A DNA stretch of 64,000 nucleotides from Pseudomonadota bacterium (GCA_018242505.1 JAFEBU010000083.1:117424-181423), one strand, 5' to 3'; positions 52,758 through 62,664 are shown, counted from the stretch's first letter. Translations and numbers: made by a program. Notes: generated by a model from the letters alone, not told the origin.

Positions 52758-53801
52758 TCAAAACGACCAACCCACCGGCGTGTCGGGACGGAAGACGACG
52801 ACGCTCTTGTTGCCGCCCGGCACCTCGATGCGTTCGGGCGCCTCGAGCGGCTTCGCCTGCAGGGTGATGCGCTCCTCGTTGGCCGGAAGGCCGTAGAAAC
52901 GCGGGCCATTCAGGGACGCGAAGGCTTCAAGCTTGTCGAGGGCATTCTCCTCCATGAAGACCTGGGCATAGACCTGCATTGCGACCGGGGCGTTGAACAC
53001 TCCGGCGCAGCCGCAGGCGCATTCCTTGGTGTCGGCCGTATGGGGCGCCGTATCGGTGCCCAGGAAGAAGGCGGCGGTACCGGAGGTTGCCGCGCGCCGC
53101 AGCGCCAGGCGGTGCTCTTCGCGCTTGGCGATCGGCAGGCAGTAGAAGTGCGGGCGGATGCCGCCCTTGAAGATCGCATTGCGATTGTAGCTGAGGTGAT
53201 GCGGCGTGATCGTGCCGCCCAGGCGGCCGGGGTGGGCTTCGACGAACTGGACGCCCTCGCGGGTCGTGATGTGCTCCAGCACGACCTTCAGGCCCTGATG
53301 ACGCCTGAGCAACGGAGCCAGCACCTTGTCGAGGAACACCGCCTCGCGGTCGAAGATGTCGACCTCGGAGTCTGTCACTTCGCCGTGGACGAGGAGCGGC
53401 ATACCGGCTTTTTCCATGCCATCCAGCGCCCGAGCGATCGTCGCGACCGAGGTGACGCCGTGCGCCGAGTTGGTCGTGGCATGGGCGGGATAGAGCTTGG
53501 CCGCAACCCAGACCCCTTCGCTCCTGCCGCGGGCAAGTTCGGCCGGATCGGCCGAATCGGTAAGGTAGCAGGTCATCAGTGGCTCGAAGGCAAGGCCGGC
53601 CGGGATCGCTCTGCGAATGCGATCGCGATAGGCCGCGGCCTCGGCCACTTTCGTCACCGGCGGCATCAGGTTCGGCATGATGATGCCGCGCGCGAATTGC
53701 CGTGCGGTATGAACGGCACAGGCGGCGAGCATGGGTCCATCGCGCAGATGAACGTGCCAGTCGTCGGGGCGGCGGATCGAGAGCGTCGTCGGCATGGGCA
53801 T
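52758..53801 (-). CDS. pyrC: Dihydroorotase
   Basis: This 347-residue class II dihydroorotase has DDWHVHLRDG (metal ligands), the carbamylated lysine in VWVAAKLYPAHATTNSAHGV, LVHGEVTD, VLEHITT and the catalytic Asp in FFLGTDTAPH. It cyclises carbamoyl aspartate in pyrimidine synthesis. It is divergent from a serine hydrolase gene. Confidence 0.95.
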   Translation of the reverse strand: MPMPTTLSIRRPDDWHVHLRDGPMLAACAVHTARQFARGIIMPNLMPPVTKVAEAAAYRDRIRRAIPAGLAFEPLMTCYLTDSADPAELARGRSEGVWVAAKLYPAHATTNSAHGVTSVATIARALDGMEKAGMPLLVHGEVTDSEVDIFDREAVFLDKVLAPLLRRHQGLKVVLEHITTREGVQFVEAHPGRLGGTITPHHLSYNRNAIFKGGIRPHFYCLPIAKREEHRLALRRAATSGTAAFFLGTDTAPHTADTKECACGCAGVFNAPVAMQVYAQVFMEENALDKLEAFASLNGPRFYGLPANEERITLQAKPLEAPERIEVPGGNKSVVVFRPDTPVGWSF

Positions 53802-53851
53802 CGCCGCTTTCTACGCTTGCTCCGAGACCCGCTCCAATGTTGATTGCGGAC

Positions 53852-54907
53852 ATGACCGACTTCAAAGAGGCCATCGCCTTCGCACAGGCGGCGGAGTCCA
53901 AGTGGCCCACAAGCATGCAAATGCCCGACGGGCAATTCGTGATGACCTACGATTCGGGCGAGACGCCGCCCGACAACGAGGTCCTGGGCCCCGTCACGCC
54001 GCGCGGCGGCGCATCGGGTATCGTCTATCAAGGCGACACGCTTCTGGCCGAGTGGGGAGAGACGGGCCGCGCCGACATGACGTTCAGCGTCGCCAAGAGC
54101 TTTCTCGCGGTGCTGGCCGGCCTTGCCGTCGGCGATGGGCTGATCAGGAATCTCGACGACAAGGTCGCCGACTACGCACTCGATGCCGACTTCACGAGCG
54201 AGCAGAACAGGAATGTCACCTGGCGCCACCTGCTGACGCAAACCAGCGAATGGCAGGGCACGGTGTTCGGCAAGGAAGACCGCATCGACCATCACCGCGT
54301 GATCGCGCCGGCCGTCGCCCAGGCTGCCAAGGGCACGCGCCGGACGCTGGGGCCTCCCGGCAGCTTCTACGAATACAACGACGTGCGCGTGAATCGCCTC
54401 AGCCTTTCGCTGCTGCAGGTGTTCAAGGAGCCCCTGCCCTCGGTCCTGAAGCGCCGCATCATGGACCCGATCGGCGCCTCGTCCGGCTGGCGGTGGGACG
54501 GCTACCGCAACTCGACCGTCAGCATCGACGGCAAGCCGATGGTCTCCGTACCTGGCGGCGGCCACTGGGGCGGCGGCATCGTGATCTCGGCCCGCGATCT
54601 CGCCCTTGTCGGACGGCTGGTGGCACATGGCGGCGTGTGGAACGGTGCGCAGGTCCTGCCCAAGGGCTGGACAGCAGAACTCGTGAAGCCCTGCCCGGTC
54701 GCGCCCTTCTACGGGCTGATGTGGTGGCTCAACACCGATCGCCGTCAGTTCGCGGCCGCCTCCGAGAGCAGCTACTTCGCCTTCGGCTGGGGCAGCCACA
54801 TCATCTGGATCGATCCCGACCACGATCTCGTGACGGTGCTGCGCTGGATCGACCGCAAGCAGATGTCCGGTTTCGTCGAACGGCTGCTGGCGGCAATCGC
54901 CAAATGA
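53852..54907 (+). CDS. Serine hydrolase (beta-lactamase/class C-like)
   Basis: This 351-residue protein of the beta-lactamase-related family has the SxxK motif SVAK at 79-82 in MTFSVAKSFLAVLAG and YxN as YEYNDVRVN. A KTG-like third motif is not plain. No signal peptide is seen, so it is likely cytoplasmic and an esterase or peptidase rather than an antibiotic-degrading enzyme. The ATG at 53852 (or 53837) begins it. It overlaps the next hydrolase by four bases. Confidence 0.88.
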   Translation: MTDFKEAIAFAQAAESKWPTSMQMPDGQFVMTYDSGETPPDNEVLGPVTPRGGASGIVYQGDTLLAEWGETGRADMTFSVAKSFLAVLAGLAVGDGLIRNLDDKVADYALDADFTSEQNRNVTWRHLLTQTSEWQGTVFGKEDRIDHHRVIAPAVAQAAKGTRRTLGPPGSFYEYNDVRVNRLSLSLLQVFKEPLPSVLKRRIMDPIGASSGWRWDGYRNSTVSIDGKPMVSVPGGGHWGGGIVISARDLALVGRLVAHGGVWNGAQVLPKGWTAELVKPCPVAPFYGLMWWLNTDRRQFAAASESSYFAFGWGSHIIWIDPDHDLVTVLRWIDRKQMSGFVERLLAAIAK

Positions 54908-55791
54908 GTCTCGACTACTCCGCCGTCCCGCGCATGCCCGACGGCCGCACCGCACTCGAGCATATCGACTCCGTAGCCGCTCTTTCCCGGGCTGTCCGTG
55001 TGCCGATGGGCAACGGCGGCACCATGATGTGGCACATCTGGGGTGCCGATTCGGGCAAGCCGATCCTGTTGCTGTTCCACGGCGGGTCGGGCTCGTGGGT
55101 CCACTGGATCCGCAATGTCGCGCCGCTCTCGCAGCACTATACCGTCTACGCTGCCGACCTGCCGGGGCTCGGCGACAGCGATCCGCCCGACGATGTGCGC
55201 GACATCTGGTCGGTCACCAAGTGCGTCAGGACAGCGGTCGAGGGACTCCTGCCCAAGGACCGGCCGTTCCGGCTCACCGGCTTTTCCTTCGGCGGCATGG
55301 TGTCGGGCCATCTTTCGACCCTGATGCCCGAGCGCATCGAGCGCATCGTGATGGTCGGCGCCGGCGGCCTGAAGGCGACGCGCAAACCCGGACCGAAGCT
55401 GCACAAGCTCCTGCCCGAGATGCCGGCGCAAACATTGGCCGACGAGGCGCGGCGCAATCTCGAGATCCTGATGCTGCACGATCCCGCCAAGATCGACGGC
55501 GTCGCGATCCACATGCAGATCATGAACACCACGCGCGCCAAGACGCGCAGCCGTGACATGGGAATCGCGGGCGCCCTCAGCAACGTGCTGCCGCAGGTAC
55601 GCACACCGCTCACCGGCATCTGGGGCGAGTTCGATTCGACCACTTACCCCTACATCCAGGAGCGCATCGATCTCTTCCGCGCGCTGCAGCCGGACTTCGA
55701 GATGAACGTCATCCCCGGCGCCGGCCATTGGGTTGCTTATGAGGCGGCCGAGGCGTTCAATGCCGAGCTGATTGAAGTCCTTGCCCGCTAG
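54904..55791 (+). CDS. Alpha/beta hydrolase
   Basis: This 295-residue protein has LLLFHGGSGSWVHWIRN (oxyanion hole), the nucleophile GFSFGG, the catalytic Asp in GEFDSTT and His in PGAGHWVAYEA. Substrate unknown. It is translationally coupled to the serine hydrolase before it (ATGA) and followed 13 bases later by an MBL-fold gene, so the three may form a degradative operon. Confidence 0.92.
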   Translation: MSLDYSAVPRMPDGRTALEHIDSVAALSRAVRVPMGNGGTMMWHIWGADSGKPILLLFHGGSGSWVHWIRNVAPLSQHYTVYAADLPGLGDSDPPDDVRDIWSVTKCVRTAVEGLLPKDRPFRLTGFSFGGMVSGHLSTLMPERIERIVMVGAGGLKATRKPGPKLHKLLPEMPAQTLADEARRNLEILMLHDPAKIDGVAIHMQIMNTTRAKTRSRDMGIAGALSNVLPQVRTPLTGIWGEFDSTTYPYIQERIDLFRALQPDFEMNVIPGAGHWVAYEAAEAFNAELIEVLAR

Positions 55792-55804
55792 CCTGGAGTT
55801 CGAC

Positions 55805-56518
55805 ATGAGAACCGATGTCACCGAAATCGCCGACAAGATCTATCGTCTGTCGACCTTCGTAGCTGCGGTCGGACCGAACGGTTTCACCTTCAACCAGTTC
55901 CTGATCGATGCCGACGAGCCGCTGCTGTTCCACTACGGCCAGCGCTCGCTCTTTCCTCTGGTGTCGGAGGCGGTGAAGAGCGTGATCCCGCTGGCGAAAC
56001 TGCGCTGGACCACCTGCAGCCATGTCGAGGCCGACGAGAGCGGCGCGCTCAACCAGTGGCTGGCCGCGGCGCCCAACGCCACACCGGCCCATGGCCAGGT
56101 CGGCTGCAACATCTGGCTGACCGACATGGCCGATCGCAAGCCGCACGCCTTGCAGGATAATGAGACAGTCGATCTCGGCACCAAGAAAGTGCGCTGGCTC
56201 GACACGCCACACGTGCCGCACAACTGGGATGCCGGCCTCCTCTACGAGGAGACGACGGGCACGCTGTTCAGCAGCGACCTCTTTACCCAGCTCGGCGCGT
56301 GTCCCGCCAATACGACCTCGGACATCGTGGCACCCGCCATCGCCACCGAGAGGGCCGTGCCCTTCATGCCGACGACGCCGCAGGCCGCTCCGACGCTGCG
56401 GAGACTGGCGGCACTCAAGCCGGCCACCATCGCGCTGATGCATGGACCGACCTTCAACGGCGACGGGGGCGCAGCGCTCAACGCCCTGGCGGACTATTAC
56501 GCCGGCAAGACGAATTAA
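55805..56518 (+). CDS. MBL-fold metallo-hydrolase with an HxExD diiron-type site
   Basis: This 237-residue metallo-beta-lactamase-fold protein has WTTCSHVEADESGALNQW in place of HxHxDH, the H-x-E-x-D arrangement of flavodiiron/ODP domains. Further ligand candidates are in DTPHVPHNWD, FSSDLFTQ and LMHGPTF. It could bind O2 or NO at a diiron site. No flavodoxin or rubredoxin part is attached, so the role is open. It is the third gene of the hydrolase run and converges with GH5. Confidence 0.86.
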   Translation: MRTDVTEIADKIYRLSTFVAAVGPNGFTFNQFLIDADEPLLFHYGQRSLFPLVSEAVKSVIPLAKLRWTTCSHVEADESGALNQWLAAAPNATPAHGQVGCNIWLTDMADRKPHALQDNETVDLGTKKVRWLDTPHVPHNWDAGLLYEETTGTLFSSDLFTQLGACPANTTSDIVAPAIATERAVPFMPTTPQAAPTLRRLAALKPATIALMHGPTFNGDGGAALNALADYYAGKTN

Positions 56519-57738
56519 CGCGTCGCCGCTGCTTCCGGCGCCGACTTCAGGCCAAGCGACGCCAGATAGCTCCAGCGGATCGTGGCGTTGGCGAGAGGGA
56601 TGCCGGCGAGATAGTGCGCGATGGCGCGGTCGACGAGCGCGGCTGGCGGTCGGTCCCGGCGCTTGCCGTCAGCGAAGGCTATGATCTCGTTCCAGCCGTC
56701 AGGGCGTGGGATCGACACCACCGTAGAGAACGAATCGAGGTTCTTGTAGGTCCAGAACGACCAACCGATGTCGTGTGCTTCCTGCAGCTTGCGGAAGGCC
56801 TCGTTCCACTGGTCGGTGAGTTCGCCGGTCTCGCCCAGGAACAGCGGCACATCATAGCGGTTGGCGAAGTTCAGGTGCCGCTGGATCGAGTCGCGCTTCG
56901 TGCTCGCCCAGAACGAATGAAAGGTATAGGCGAGATTGCGTGCGAACGGCGGACCGAACATGTCGAAGCTCGAGCTCCATTGGCCGCCGGCAAGGAAGAC
57001 GATGCGATCCGGATCGACCGCGCGGATCGCCGAGGTCAGCCGCTTGTAGAAGGGCTCGAGCCGAGGGTTGAGCGTCGCCGTGTCGTGATAGGGCGCGATC
57101 GGCTCGTTCAGGAGATCGTAGCCCAGAATCGTCGGGTCACCGGCGTAGCGTTCGGCGATTGCCCGCCACAGCCTCACCGTGAGATCGCGATCGCGCGGCA
57201 CATAGAACATCAGCGGATAGCCCGGCCCGTCATCGTGGTTGATGCCGGTCTGGCCGCCGGGCGCGGCGTGCAGGTCGAGAATGACGTAGAGCCCGGCCTC
57301 CCGCGCCCAGCCGATCGCTCGATCGAGCAGCCTCCAGCCCTCGCCATCGATGCTGCCGTCCTCCTTCATGAAAAGGTTCCAGTGCAGCGGGATGCGCACC
57401 ATGTTGAAGCCAGCCGACTTGATGAAGCGGATATCGTCCCGGGTGATGTAGGTGTCGCGAAAGCTGCGCCAGAACGCCGTGGCGCGTTCGGCCCCCAGCA
57501 GGCGATCGAAGGCGTCGTAGATCTGGTGCGGTGCTTTCGCGACCTCGAACTTGAACATGTAACCTTCGGGCATCAGCCAGTTGCCGAGATTGATGCCTTT
57601 GAGGTGCAGCTCGCGACCATCGGGCGCGATGAAATGCTTGCCCTCGATGCGGACGAGCCTGTCCTGCGCCAGGGCCGGAGCGCACCAGCCAAGCAGGACT
57701 GCAACGATCGCCGACACGAAGCGCGTAACGGGGCGCAT
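56515..57738 (-). CDS. Glycoside hydrolase family 5 (cellulase-like), exported
   Basis: This 407-residue protein has a signal peptide (VSAIVAVLLGWCAPALAQ) and a GH5 TIM barrel. The acid/base glutamate is in DLLNEPIAPY and the nucleophile in FLGETGELTD. Other GH5 marks are GINLGNWLMPEG and FNMVRIPLHWN. It would cut beta-glucans. No cellulose synthase genes are near. Divergent from GntP. Confidence 0.92.
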   Translation of the reverse strand: MRPVTRFVSAIVAVLLGWCAPALAQDRLVRIEGKHFIAPDGRELHLKGINLGNWLMPEGYMFKFEVAKAPHQIYDAFDRLLGAERATAFWRSFRDTYITRDDIRFIKSAGFNMVRIPLHWNLFMKEDGSIDGEGWRLLDRAIGWAREAGLYVILDLHAAPGGQTGINHDDGPGYPLMFYVPRDRDLTVRLWRAIAERYAGDPTILGYDLLNEPIAPYHDTATLNPRLEPFYKRLTSAIRAVDPDRIVFLAGGQWSSSFDMFGPPFARNLAYTFHSFWASTKRDSIQRHLNFANRYDVPLFLGETGELTDQWNEAFRKLQEAHDIGWSFWTYKNLDSFSTVVSIPRPDGWNEIIAFADGKRRDRPPAALVDRAIAHYLAGIPLANATIRWSYLASLGLKSAPEAAATR

Positions 57739-57773
57739 GACGGCACTCTAACAGACGAATAAGGTCGGGCCGC

Positions 57774-58964
57774 ATGATTCTCGCCGCCCTGCTCCTGCCT
57801 CTCGCTGTCGCCGCTCTCCTGCTCGCTGTCCAACGCTTCCGGCTTCCCACGTTCCTCGCCTTGATGGTTGTGATCGTGGGGTATGGCGTCGCCGCCGACA
57901 TGACGGTCCAGTCGATCGGCAAGGCGTTCGGCCTCGGCTTCGTCGCGGCATTGGAACAGGCCGGTCTCCTCGTCGTGGCAGGAGGCCTCGTGCAGTCACT
58001 TCTGATCAAGCAGCCGCTGTCCGGTCCCGCAGCCGCCGTGGCAGGCGTGATGGCCGGACTGGGCGGATCGGCGGCCGGCGGTCTGGCGCTGCTTCAGCCC
58101 GCCGGCATCGGCGCGCCGCGGCGCGCGCTTGGCCTTGCCCTCACGGTACTCGCCGTCCATGCCCTCGTTGTTCCGGCGCCGCTCGCCGTCGCCGCCCAAG
58201 CCGTGCTCGCGGCGACCGGCTCCGTCGTCTTCTGGATCGCACTCCCCGCAGCCGTCCTCGCGTCGATCGCCGCCTGGCTGGTCGCCGCCTCGAGCACGGC
58301 TCGCGACGCCCAACCGGGCCGTCTCTCGGCCAACTGGCTGGCCGTGGCCATTCCCCTCCTCCTGCTGATCGTCCAGGCTATCGCACAGATGCCGACCGAG
58401 CCGCTGGGCAAGGGCGGCGCACGCGAGTTCTACACCGGCATCAGCCACCCGCTGATCCTGCTGGTGCTCGCCGTTGCGCTCGCGCTTCTCCTGTCCCGGC
58501 GCTGGCAGCCGGCGGCGCTCGCCGACATGCGCTGGGCGCCCCTGCTGCTGACCGTCGGCGCCGCCGGCGGCTTTGCCCGCGTCCTCGACGAGACGGGCAT
58601 GGCGGAGTTGCTGGCCGAATATGTGCTCGATCCCAGGCTTGGCCTGTTGGTCCCGTTCCTCGCCGCCGCCATCGTCAAGACCATGCAGGGCAATTCCCTC
58701 TCGGCCGTCCTCACGGCGTCGGGCATGGTCGAGCCGCTGCTGCCTGCGCTCGGACTGGACAGCGCGAGCGGCCGCGCGCTCGCCGCGGCGGCGGCAGGTG
58801 CGGGCTCGATCTCCATCTGCCATGTGAACGATCCCTTCTTCTGGATCGCCGCTCATATGGCGGAGCTTTCGCCTGCGCGGGCGCTGCGGACGATCTCGCT
58901 GGGCAGCCTCGTCGTGGCCGTGACAGCCCTGGTCGTTCTCGCCCTGTTGCGCCTCGTCCTCTAA
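57774..58964 (+). CDS. GntP-family permease
   Basis: This 396-residue membrane protein has about twelve helices. The C-terminal ISICHVNDPFFWIAAHMAELSP and IVKTMQGNSLSAVLTASGM are the GntP signature. Family members are gluconate or other organic acid:H+ symporters. The substrate is not set. It converges with the TctC gene, overlapping it by four bases. Confidence 0.9.
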   Translation: MILAALLLPLAVAALLLAVQRFRLPTFLALMVVIVGYGVAADMTVQSIGKAFGLGFVAALEQAGLLVVAGGLVQSLLIKQPLSGPAAAVAGVMAGLGGSAAGGLALLQPAGIGAPRRALGLALTVLAVHALVVPAPLAVAAQAVLAATGSVVFWIALPAAVLASIAAWLVAASSTARDAQPGRLSANWLAVAIPLLLLIVQAIAQMPTEPLGKGGAREFYTGISHPLILLVLAVALALLLSRRWQPAALADMRWAPLLLTVGAAGGFARVLDETGMAELLAEYVLDPRLGLLVPFLAAAIVKTMQGNSLSAVLTASGMVEPLLPALGLDSASGRALAAAAAGAGSISICHVNDPFFWIAAHMAELSPARALRTISLGSLVVAVTALVVLALLRLVL

Positions 58965-59932
58965 TCGAGCCGAACGCCCGACGCCTTCACCGCCGGCGCC
59001 CAGCGGGCGCGGTCCGCGGCCACGAATTCGGCGAAGCCCGCGCGGCCGGCCGGCGGCATGTCGAGGCCGAGATCGTCCTGCCAGCGTTTCTGAATCTCGG
59101 GCGTTGCGAGCGCGGCGCCGATTGCCGCCTCCAGCCTGGCGAGGATCGGCTCGGACGTGCCGGCCGGCGCGGCGATGCCGTACCAGGAGGTCGCCACATA
59201 GCCCGGCAGCGTTTCGGCGATGGTCGGAACCTCCGGCGCCGCCTTGGAGCGCTCGGCGGACGTAACCGCGAGACCCTTCAACTTGCCACCACGGACCTGC
59301 GGCAGCATCGAGGGCATGTTGGCGAACATCATATGGACGGTGCCGGCGATGAGATCGCCATAGGCGGCCCCTGCCCCCTTGTACGGAACATGCTGGATCT
59401 CGATGCCGGCCATCGTCTTGAACAGCTCGCCGCTGAGATGCAGCGAGGTGCCGGGCCCGGATGAGGCGAAGGCGTACTTGCCGGGCTCCTTCTTGCAGAG
59501 GGCGATGAGCCCAGCCACGTCGCTCACCGGCAGCGAACGGGTGACGCCCAGGAAATTGGCAAGCAACGCCACGCGCGAAATCGCGACCAGGTCCTTGTTC
59601 GGATCGTACGGCAGCTTCCTGTAGAGCATGGGGTTGAGCGTATGACTCGACACCGAGATGAGACCGATCGTGTAACCGTCGGGAGTCGCCCGAGCGAGTT
59701 CGGCCGTGCCGATATTGCCGCCAGCACCGCCTTTGTTGTCGATCACGAACGACTGATTGAAGCTGTGGCCGAGCTGATCGCAGATCAGCCGGCTCACCGT
59801 ATCCGTGCCGCCGCCTGCCGCGAAAGGCACGATGAAGCGGATCGGCTTGGCGGGCCACGCCGCGTCGGCGTGCGCTGCAAAAGGCGATGCGATTGCTGCA
59901 ACGCTGCCCAGCATCAGATGACGTCGTTTCAT
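58961..59932 (-). CDS. TctC/Bug-family substrate-binding protein
   Basis: This 323-residue periplasmic binding protein has a signal peptide (LMLGSVAAIASPFAAHADA). Bug-family segments are WPAKPIRFIVPFAAGGGTDTVSRL, VIDNKGGAGGNIGTAELARATPDGYT and FASSGPGTSLHLSGELFK. Such proteins feed tricarboxylate transporters (TctAB) or act alone as sensors. No tctA or tctB is adjacent. GAGG precedes the ATG at 59932. Confidence 0.95.
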   Translation of the reverse strand: MKRRHLMLGSVAAIASPFAAHADAAWPAKPIRFIVPFAAGGGTDTVSRLICDQLGHSFNQSFVIDNKGGAGGNIGTAELARATPDGYTIGLISVSSHTLNPMLYRKLPYDPNKDLVAISRVALLANFLGVTRSLPVSDVAGLIALCKKEPGKYAFASSGPGTSLHLSGELFKTMAGIEIQHVPYKGAGAAYGDLIAGTVHMMFANMPSMLPQVRGGKLKGLAVTSAERSKAAPEVPTIAETLPGYVATSWYGIAAPAGTSEPILARLEAAIGAALATPEIQKRWQDDLGLDMPPAGRAGFAEFVAADRARWAPAVKASGVRLD

Positions 59933-59991
59933 GGGCGTCCTCGCTCTTTCTTCTTTGCCCGAGCATAACTGTGCCGTTAGCGTGACTCCCA

Positions 59992-61215
59992 ATGGAATCG
60001 ACGGAGGAAAAAGCGCCGCCGCGATCGGCGACGCGCGACCTGCTGGCATTGCCGGATTTTCTGCGGCTGTGGCTGGTGGGCGCCTTCGCCAACGCCATGC
60101 GCTGGCTGGAGCTTCTCGCATCGGGTCTGTTCGCCTACGAAGCGACCGGCTCGGCCTTCGCCGTCACCGCCGTCATCGCCGTACGCCAGCTGCCGCAGCT
60201 CTTCTTCGGCGCCTTTGCCGGCGCGGTGTCGGAGGCCGTCAATCGCAAGCTGATCGTGCTGCTCTCGCTCACCGTGCCCGCCTGCGTTTCCGCGACGCTG
60301 GCGGCGCTCGCCGCCGCCGGCCATCTCGAACTTTGGCATGTGGCGCTCGGCAACCTCGTCTCGGGCACGATGTGGGCGACCGAAATGTCGACCCGGCGGC
60401 GCATGGTGGGCGAGGTCGCCGGACCGCAGCGCATCGTTCCGGCCATCGCGCTCGATTCCACGACCTCGGCCGCCACACGCATGATCGGCCCGCTGCTGGG
60501 CGGCGCCGCCTTCCAATGGCTGCACATGAGCGGCACCTACACGATAACCGCACTGGTACAGCTGCTGGGCGCGCTTGCCATGGCGGGCCTCACCCACACT
60601 CAAACCACGCGCCGCCTCGCCCTCGGCCGCATCCTCGTCGACATCGCCGAGGGCTTCGCCTTCGCACGGACCAAATCGGTGATCCTGCTGGTATTCGGCA
60701 TCACGATCGTCACCAACGCCTTCGCCTTTGCCTACTCCTCGCTGATCGCCCCGCTGGGTCTCGGGGAATTCGGCGTCTCGCCCAGCCTGGTGGGGCTGTT
60801 GGCCGCCGGCGAACCCATCGGCGCCCTGATCGGCGGGGCGATGATCGCCGCCGGCTTGGTGCGCATGGACCGCCGGATCGCCTTCGCCGGCGGCGCCGCC
60901 TTCTTCATGTGCGCCCTGATCGTGATGGCGCTTTCACCCTCCTACTGGCTCGCGCTCGCGGTCCTGATCGCGGGCGGCTTCGGCACGGCCGGGTTCGGCA
61001 ACATGCAATCGACGCTGATGCTCACCGAGGCGCCGGCCGAGATGCGCTCGCGCCTGATGGGCATCGTCACGGTCTGCATCGGTACCGGTCCGCTGGGCAT
61101 CCTGACGATCGGCCTGCTCGCAGGTCCGCTCGGTCCACGCGGTGCTATCCTGGTCATGGCCGGCCTCGGTCTCGCGGCAACCATCGCTCTCTCCGTAGCG
61201 TTGCGTCGGCGCTGA
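59992..61215 (+). CDS. MFS transporter
   Basis: This 407-residue protein has about twelve helices, a typical TM1-loop (LWLVGAFANAMRWLELLASGLFAYEATGSAFAVTAV) and TM segments through to GAILVMAGLGLAATIALSVAL. It resembles enterobactin-exporter-like or drug-type MFS permeases. It diverges from tctC with 59 bases between. Substrate unknown. Confidence 0.92.
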   Translation: MESTEEKAPPRSATRDLLALPDFLRLWLVGAFANAMRWLELLASGLFAYEATGSAFAVTAVIAVRQLPQLFFGAFAGAVSEAVNRKLIVLLSLTVPACVSATLAALAAAGHLELWHVALGNLVSGTMWATEMSTRRRMVGEVAGPQRIVPAIALDSTTSAATRMIGPLLGGAAFQWLHMSGTYTITALVQLLGALAMAGLTHTQTTRRLALGRILVDIAEGFAFARTKSVILLVFGITIVTNAFAFAYSSLIAPLGLGEFGVSPSLVGLLAAGEPIGALIGGAMIAAGLVRMDRRIAFAGGAAFFMCALIVMALSPSYWLALAVLIAGGFGTAGFGNMQSTLMLTEAPAEMRSRLMGIVTVCIGTGPLGILTIGLLAGPLGPRGAILVMAGLGLAATIALSVALRRR

Positions 61216-61252
61216 GGTAAGCTGACGTCCCTGCAAAGCGAAAGGTCATGGC

Positions 61253-61726
61253 ATGGCAAAGAATACGATCTGTCTCTGGTACGACAAGGATGCCGAGGCG
61301 GCTGCTCGTTTCTACGCCAAGACCTTTCCCGACAGCGCGGTGCATGCCATCCATCGTGCCCCAAGCGATTATCCGTCCGGCAAGCAGGGCGACGTGCTGA
61401 CGGTCGATTTCACCGTTGCCGGCATCCCTTGCCTCGGCCTCAATGGCGGTCCTGCGTTCAAGCACAACGAAGCCTTCTCCTTCCAGATCGCCACCGACGA
61501 CCAGCAGGAGACCGACCGCTACTGGAATGCCATCGTCGGCAATGACGGCCAGGAGAGTGCGTGCGGCTGGTGCAAGGACAAGTGGGGCATCTCCTGGCAG
61601 ATCACGCCGCGCGTGCTGACCGAAGCGATGGCCGCCGGCGGCGCCGAGGCAAAGCGCGCATTCGAGGCGATGATGCACATGAAGAAGATCGACGTCGCCG
61701 CGATCGAGGCGGCACGGCGCGGTTAA
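61253..61726 (+). CDS. VOC-superfamily protein (PhnB/3-dmu-9 type)
   Basis: This 157-residue protein of the VOC fold has TICLWYDKDAEAAARFYAKTFPDSAV, then GDVLTVDFTVAGIPCLGLNGGP and QESACGWCKDKWGISWQITP, which is the PhnB-like pattern. Members have assorted or unknown roles. It overlaps the convergent FmdA gene by four bases. Confidence 0.92.
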   Translation: MAKNTICLWYDKDAEAAARFYAKTFPDSAVHAIHRAPSDYPSGKQGDVLTVDFTVAGIPCLGLNGGPAFKHNEAFSFQIATDDQQETDRYWNAIVGNDGQESACGWCKDKWGISWQITPRVLTEAMAAGGAEAKRAFEAMMHMKKIDVAAIEAARRG

Positions 61727-62664
61727 TCGAGGACGATTCGGGGGAAATAGAACGACACCACCCAATTCGGCATGTCGACGATCGAACTGATGCGCAGGTC
61801 GGCGCAGACACTGCAGAGCATATAGGCATCGATCGGTGCGTAGCCGTAGCGTTTGCTCAGAAGCTCGACCATCTCCGATACCGCCATGCGCGCACCGGCC
61901 ATCAGGTCGGGGCCGATACCGGTCGTGACCTCATAGCCCTTCTTGTCGAAGTGATCGGTGACAGGACCGGGTGTCACATAGCGCGGCGAGCGCAGACCGG
62001 CGCCTTTCACGAGATCGATCTTGAGCGCCACGTCGATCGGGCTTTCGATCGCCGTACCGCAGACCTCGCCGTCGCCCTGCGTGGCGTGCGTGTCGCCCAC
62101 CGAGAACAGGGCGCCGGCCACCTCGACCGGCAGGTAGAGCTCCGCGCCCTCGCAGATGTCGCGCACGTCCATATTGCCGCCGACATTGCGCGGCGGAATG
62201 ATGCTGTGCAGCCCGGGCGCCGCCGGCGCAACGCCGATCGTACCCGTCATCGGCCTCAGCGGAACGCGGCCTCCGGGTCCATACATCGCGGGCGCGAGGC
62301 CGGGATCGTAGTTCCAGTGATGCAGTCGCGCCTCCGGAAACTGGTCGGCCAGCAGGCCGAAGCCCGGGATGTTCCCGGTCCAGCCCCAGCCCGACGGCTT
62401 GAAGGACAGGATCGTGACCTTGAGCGCATCGCCGGGCTTGGCGCCGTCGATGAAGATCGGCCCGGTAACCGGATTGACGAAGGCGAGGTCGAGCTTGGCG
62501 AGATCGGCCGCCGTCGAGGTCTTCGACAGCTGGCCCGACGACGCATCCTTGGTCTCGAACTCGACGGTCTCGCCGGGCGCGATGGTGAGGCACGGCGGGA
62601 AGGCATTGTTCCAGCCGTGGTGGATGTGGTTTCGATGGATCGTGTGCTTGGCGTGAGCGTGCAT
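61723..62664 (-). CDS. Acetamidase/formamidase family protein
   Basis: This 313-residue FmdA/AmdA-family protein has IAPGETVEFETKDASSGQ, the metal-site region GDTHATQGDGEVCGTAIESP and YMLCSVCADLRISSIVDMPNWVV. It should release ammonia from a short amide. The ATG at 62664 follows the SDR gene by ten bases, suggesting an operon. Confidence 0.94.
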   Translation of the reverse strand: MHAHAKHTIHRNHIHHGWNNAFPPCLTIAPGETVEFETKDASSGQLSKTSTAADLAKLDLAFVNPVTGPIFIDGAKPGDALKVTILSFKPSGWGWTGNIPGFGLLADQFPEARLHHWNYDPGLAPAMYGPGGRVPLRPMTGTIGVAPAAPGLHSIIPPRNVGGNMDVRDICEGAELYLPVEVAGALFSVGDTHATQGDGEVCGTAIESPIDVALKIDLVKGAGLRSPRYVTPGPVTDHFDKKGYEVTTGIGPDLMAGARMAVSEMVELLSKRYGYAPIDAYMLCSVCADLRISSIVDMPNWVVSFYFPRIVLD

